From the NCBI GenBank assembly GCA_032871835.1, contig CM065296.1, positions 11,858,001-11,922,000 of the forward strand: a stretch of 64,000 nucleotides of DNA, in the 5' to 3' direction. Below are positions 59,664 to 64,000 of this stretch, one piece after another. Made by a program: the position numbers and the translations under genes. The DNA comes from Dipteronia dyeriana (Eukaryota > Streptophyta > Magnoliopsida > Sapindales > Sapindaceae). Within the stretch, counting starts at the first letter, position 1. Each line of letters begins with the position of its first letter. Below the pieces are notes generated by a model that was given only the letters and a program-made list of their open reading frames with translations, searched no databases and was not told the DNA's origin.

Positions 59664-60833
59664 TAGGGGTGGACGTTGATTGGATCAGTTCACTCCAAAA
59701 GTAAACCGATAAAAAACCAATACTATTTGGTTTTTGAAAAAAATGATCCAATCAGATCCGATATACAATTATCAATCGATCAAAAACTGATTGAACTGAA
59801 CCGGTTCGATCGGTTCGGTTTTTTCAGTTTTGGGCCGATTAGCCCAATTACAGATGGAACAGTCTTCAATGTAACAATTCTAATAATATTACAAATTACA
59901 CATGGATCAAATCTAAAGATATATAAAAATCAATCAAAATTATCTTCTTTGTTTTTGAAAAATGGATTTATTAAGGATCCAAAAGGACCACACGAGCAGC
60001 AAAGAGCACCAACAACCACTCCCAGAAACAGGGAAGGCAAACCGAGCAACATATTTTTTTATATAACCAAACCAGCTTGCATTCATTCATATATAAAATT
60101 CTATCAAGAATAGTGTGAGTTTACAACCATTTGAAACCAAAATGAATCTCTCTTTTTCTATCTCTCTCCACCACAACAAAGAACACCAACACTGATTTTG
60201 ATTTTTTTTCATAAAACCCAGAAACAAAAGCAGGAACATAGAAATCCATAATCATAAACCCTACGAGAAAACAACCCCATCTTAGATTCAGTCCACAATG
60301 ACTCAGACAAACAAAAACAACATAATTAAATACATAAACTGAGAAATCGTAATCGAAGATCGAAATGGAAAACAAAAAACAACGAATTAGATAAGAATGA
60401 CAGAGAAGAGAATCACATGCTCACAGTGTTGTAGAAGAAAATGGAGTGAGACGATTGAGAGACAAGTCGTCGAGCAAGACCAAGACTCTTCGATCCAAGA
60501 AGCAGCGAAACGGTAGCTTACCAGAACGTCGGACGAGAGAGACGGCGAGCGACGAACAAGAGAGATGGCGGACGGGAGAGGTGAATTTGAGAGATGGAGT
60601 TAAGAGATTTAGGGTTAGCTAAGGTCTGAGAGGCAGAGAGAATACACAAAAAAAATTGAGTTTTTTCTTTTATACTCGGTTTTCGGTTCGGTTTTAGCCA
60701 CCTAACCGGAAAATCCGATTTTCAATATTTTAAACCGAACTGAACCGAACAAAAAAAAAATTCAAGAAAAAACCGAGTGGATTGATTCGGTTCACTGGTT
60801 CGATTCAGTTTAATGGATTTTTGTCCATTCCTA
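59664..60833 (-). mobile_element. hAT-like non-autonomous element
   Basis: Ends taggggtggac and (reverse) taggaatggac are matching short terminal inverted repeats of the hAT/MITE type. Both ends are rich in ggttcggtt. Flanks gactcccaac and gagtcccaac look like a slightly mutated target duplication, offset by two bases on the right. The interior read on minus starts like a 5' leader (cgccatctctcttg, then Arg/Ser-rich CT-rich sequence about 60540-60600) but has no transposase. It may be the 5' end of an hAT element with its body deleted. Confidence 0.65.
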
Positions 60834-61473
60834 CGAGTCCCAACACACGTTCCCTGTACACCATGCCGTGTATCCAAATCTTTATTCATTTTAAATTTAT
60901 TTCATTGACTATTCAACTTTCACCAATATGGCATGATTGAATTTTTGACTTTGATGTTGACTAATTTTTCTTGTCAACAAGAATCATTGTTAAGGTATGT
61001 AATGTGACATTGTGACCAGATTTATATCAAAGACATGGCCATTCAAGATTTTGTCACATAATTTGAAACCTACAAAGTAAACAATACTCGCATCAAATTC
61101 TAGCGGTAATGTAGAAGTTGAATTTTATCTATCGATACGGTTTAACGGATGGTATGATAAGGTTCATACAATAAAATAAATGTTTTATTGAGTTGGTACA
61201 TCACTTAACTATGATACCGTTATGTAATGTCTATATTTTACGTGTTCTTTTAATATAAAACAAGTATTGAATTATATACTTATATACAAAAAATTGTTAA
61301 TCTAAATTTATCTAGAATTTCTTTTATTAAATTTATTTGCACGGTGCATCATACATGTAGCGTTCAATACATCTATGGAGTGGTTATTATTTTCAGAGAG
61401 TACATGAATTTTAATATAATAAATTGATTACTTTCTTTGCGGAATAATAAAATTCAAAATTGTCATATAAATT
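60834..61473. other. Intergenic, nothing recognised
   Basis: AT-rich sequence without clear ORFs or repeats between the hAT-like element and the permease fragment. Confidence 0.4.
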
Positions 61474-61842
61474 TTGATGAACATCGTTGCTCAGATGGGT
61501 TGGATCACTGGTGTGACCACTCTCTTAATTTTCTCAGGCATTGCCTGGTATACAGCTGGCCTCTTAGCTGATTGTTACAGAGCTCCGATCACTGGAAAGA
61601 GAGAGAAACCACACTTACAAGGACACCGTCAAAACATTCTTAGGTACTTTTACAGGCTCACTCACAGCGTATATATGCTATACAATACAATTCAATTTAT
61701 ATGAAGGAAACTGATCGATTTTCCTTGCATTATTAGGTGGATCAATGTATAAGGCGTGTGAGTTGTTTCAATATTCACTTCTTTGTGGGACTGCTGTAAG
61801 CTTTATGATCGCATCATCACTAAGCATGTTGCAAGCTAATTA
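61474..61842 (+). pseudogene. Amino-acid permease (AAP family) fragment
   Basis: 61480-61600 translates to VAQMGWITGVTTLLIFSG and then YTAGLLADCYRAPITGKR, matching the transmembrane region near the N-terminus of plant AAP transporters. 61734-61842 gives LGGSMYKACELFQYSLL and MIASSLSMLQAN in another frame, matching the following AAP helix region. The true N-terminus, most of the body and frame continuity are missing, so this is a broken remnant. Confidence 0.8.
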
Positions 61843-61938
61843 GCTAGCTACTACGTAACAATACATATACGTTAATTTCCAAATGTTATCGGATATGATA
61901 TGATTTGATACGGGTATATTTTGTTTCCACAAAGAAGG

Positions 61939-62105
61939 TCATGGAGCTCCATGCAGGTCCTCCACCAATCTATAAATGATTGCTCTTGGAATTACATTGA
62001 TATTCCTGTCACAGATCCCAAACTTGGATAAGCTTTCATGGCTCTCTGCAATCAGGTCTTTTAGGTATGCTGGCATTAGAATGGGACCATCATTAGCAAA
62101 CTCAG
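61939..62105 (-). pseudogene. Possible terpene synthase exon fragment
   Basis: A 55-codon open stretch on minus ends in TGA at 61939. It contains GPILMPAYLKDLIAESHE and IPRAIIYRLVEDLHGAP. The spacing resembles the helix before the metal-binding NSE/DTE motif of terpene synthases (xRLxDDLxxxxxE), but the motif itself is not intact. Weak call; it may be something else. Confidence 0.3.
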
Positions 62106-62199
62106 ATAAATATATTTAACACATATACTTTGGGAATGTGTGAAGAATGACCTCAAAGTCAACAAATTAAGAGGCAAAGAAGAAGATGTGCTTCACGCC

Positions 62200-64000
62200 T
62201 AGATATGGCCATGGTTCCGGCACCGCGGTTCCGGTTCCGGTTCTGGTTCGGCCGGTTCGGTTCCTTTTTTTTTTTTTTTTTTCTTCTTATTATATATTTA
62301 TATTCATTTTAAAAAAAATACGAAAACAGAAGACATGTAATAATGTGAAATTATAAATGAATTTTATTGCGTAAGGCCGTAAGCCGAAATTAAAATTTAA
62401 AAAAATAATACTAAATACATAAATTGAAATAAATGTATAAAACTAAAAATGAAAAAAATTGGTCTTGCACTTAATTTGTACCAAAATTAAGTTGCCTACG
62501 TATCCTCTCGGGGTTTAGAAGAATCAAAGACCATGTAGTTATTTTACATTTTATTGTCTTTTACATATGTAATTCTGTAAGTCTGTAACTAATCGCTGCC
62601 TTCCGTTCCGGTGCCCCTGGTGTGATCATCATTGAAGAAATCGTAAATCACTTATGGCTCCATTTCTTGTTGTCTATATTCAGCCTTTGTCCAATCATCA
62701 ACACACACTTGGACTTGAATTGATTATGGACTCAAAAGCGACCGTCTTGCATCCAAAATATTTCTACCTGCGCTAAACTCTTGTTCCACAGCCACTGTAG
62801 AAACCGGTGTTGCAAGAATCTGTTTGGCTATTATAGACAAGATTGAGAAGTGCTTTTGATGTTCTTTCAACCAATGTAGAATATCAAATTTATTCACATC
62901 ATCGTCTCCTATAAACTCAAAATTGGTATTGTGATAAGTTTCTATCTCATCATATGAGACCGACTTGATGAAGAAGAAGAACCTCGTAATCTTTTGATCT
63001 TTTGGGATAAAAGTGCAGACCCTGCCCCCAACACTCCAGAAGATCGAGTTTGGGAGACATTTTCATTTTGTGGAACACTAATGTTCAATGATGGACCATA
63101 AATTCTATGATATTCATCATATAACTGATAAAATAATGTCTTAATTGTAGCACAATAAGTATTAATTTCTAATTGTATACCTAAACATTTATAATAAAGA
63201 GTTAAATAATCTGTCAATGCATCTAGTTTACAACGTGGGTCAAAATATAACGCAAACAGGTAAATAATTGGAAACTCCCTATAATAGTCTAACCATTTTT
63301 TTTTCATAGCTTCAATACATGCCTGTAATTGTATATCAGATGAACAGTCAGCAAATGCACCAACAATATTACAACCCTCAATAATAAATAATTGAGTAGT
63401 AGGATAATAAATACCTGACAAATTGTTAGTAGCACTATTAAAAACTTTTAACAAATTACAAATTTTTGTACAAACATCCCAATGATGTGCATAAAGATTG
63501 ATTTGACTAACATTATATTGCATAAAAGAAACTAATAAATCCCTATATTCATAACTTTCACAAAGCAATTTATAAGTAGAGTTTCAACGTGTTGGAACAT
63601 CACGAGAAAATCTAATAGGATGCCTACCTGCCTGTTTACAAAATCTTACTCATGTTTTTATAACATTAGGATGTTTCCACAAATATGAGAGAGTCTCTTT
63701 AATGGGTTTAATAAAAGCTTGAAGAATTTCCAAACCTTTTTGAACGTATAAATTTAAAACATGGCAAGCACATCTTTGATGAAAATATTTACTATTAAAA
63801 TAATGCTTGCATAATTCAATTAAAGCAGGAATAGCTGCCGTATTATTAGAAGCATTATCAAAACCAATTGAAAATTTTTTGCTTTCAATTTTATACTCTT
63901 CAAAAATGATTTTCATATTTTTATAAATATTATCAGCAGCATGTGCATCATCAAAAACTCTCAATGCAAGAATTTTTTTTTTTTTTTGTATTGTCCATGC
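62200..64000 (-). mobile_element. hAT transposon, 3' end within window, 5' end outside
   Basis: The right-hand (minus-strand 3') terminus is near 62200 (tagatatggccatgg, then ggttccgg-rich sequence), typical of plant hAT ends. The transposase pseudogene occupies 62589-64000. The other end lies beyond the window. Confidence 0.75.
62589..64000 (-). pseudogene. hAT-family transposase, broken
   Basis: 63650-63964 encodes part of the RNase H-like catalytic domain (SIGFDNASNNTAAI, FHQRCACHVLNLYVQKGL). 62942-63568 continues (ALYFDPRCKLDALTDYL). A frame change near 62955 leads to the C-terminal dimerisation domain (ATPVSTVAVEQEFSAGRNIL and DDWTKAEYRQQE), which carries two internal stops before the final TAG near 62589. 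A further interruption separates 63568 from 63650. It could not make an active transposase. Confidence 0.9.

Noticed and set aside
59676..60113. A 145-codon plus-strand frame
   Set aside because: It lies in the ggttcggtt-rich end and interior of a hAT-like element and shows no protein-family signature.

Overview
The window is nuclear DNA of a flowering plant, almost certainly a eudicot: spliced genes with GT-AG introns, AT-rich intergenic DNA, Aux/IAA, AHP and plant cereblon genes, and abundant plant-type LTR, MULE and hAT elements. The species cannot be named from the sequence. Repeats occupy both ends and the genes lie in the middle.

Layout: 1-4447 is a large inverted repeat (two facing copies of an LTR-like sequence). 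4448-11258 is a decayed minus-strand Ty3/gypsy element of the Tat type (gag, protease, RT, RNase H, second RNase H, integrase) with only its 5' LTR left. 11259-20233 is a tandem and nested array of short non-autonomous LTR elements with an initiator-Met-tRNA-type primer site, interrupted by a ~2 kb copia-like LTR. 20234-26440 is intergenic DNA with several degenerate tandem repeats and duplications.

Six intact gene models follow, with reading frame kept across every junction I placed. They are NADP-malic enzyme (+, 16 coding exons, 585 aa), cereblon (-, 10 exons, 547 aa), an organellar-type tryptophanyl-tRNA synthetase (+, 15 exons, 416 aa), a histidine phosphotransfer protein (+, 5 exons, 143 aa), an Aux/IAA repressor (+, 4 exons, 270 aa) and TIM17 (+, one coding exon, 222 aa). 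They are unrelated housekeeping and hormone-signalling genes and do not form a functional cluster. The AHP and Aux/IAA genes belong to cytokinin and auxin signalling respectively; their adjacency is probably chance.

57956-59506 is a MULE-type DNA transposon with an exact 9-bp target duplication. 59664-60833 is a hAT-like non-autonomous element. 61474-62105 holds fragments of an amino-acid permease gene and possibly a terpene synthase gene. 62200 to the window end is a broken hAT transposase on the minus strand. I did not find a novel defence, metabolic or RNA system. The most interesting structure is the short-LTR array, with its LTR-5 nt-LTR junctions, mosaic LTRs and small retained ORF.
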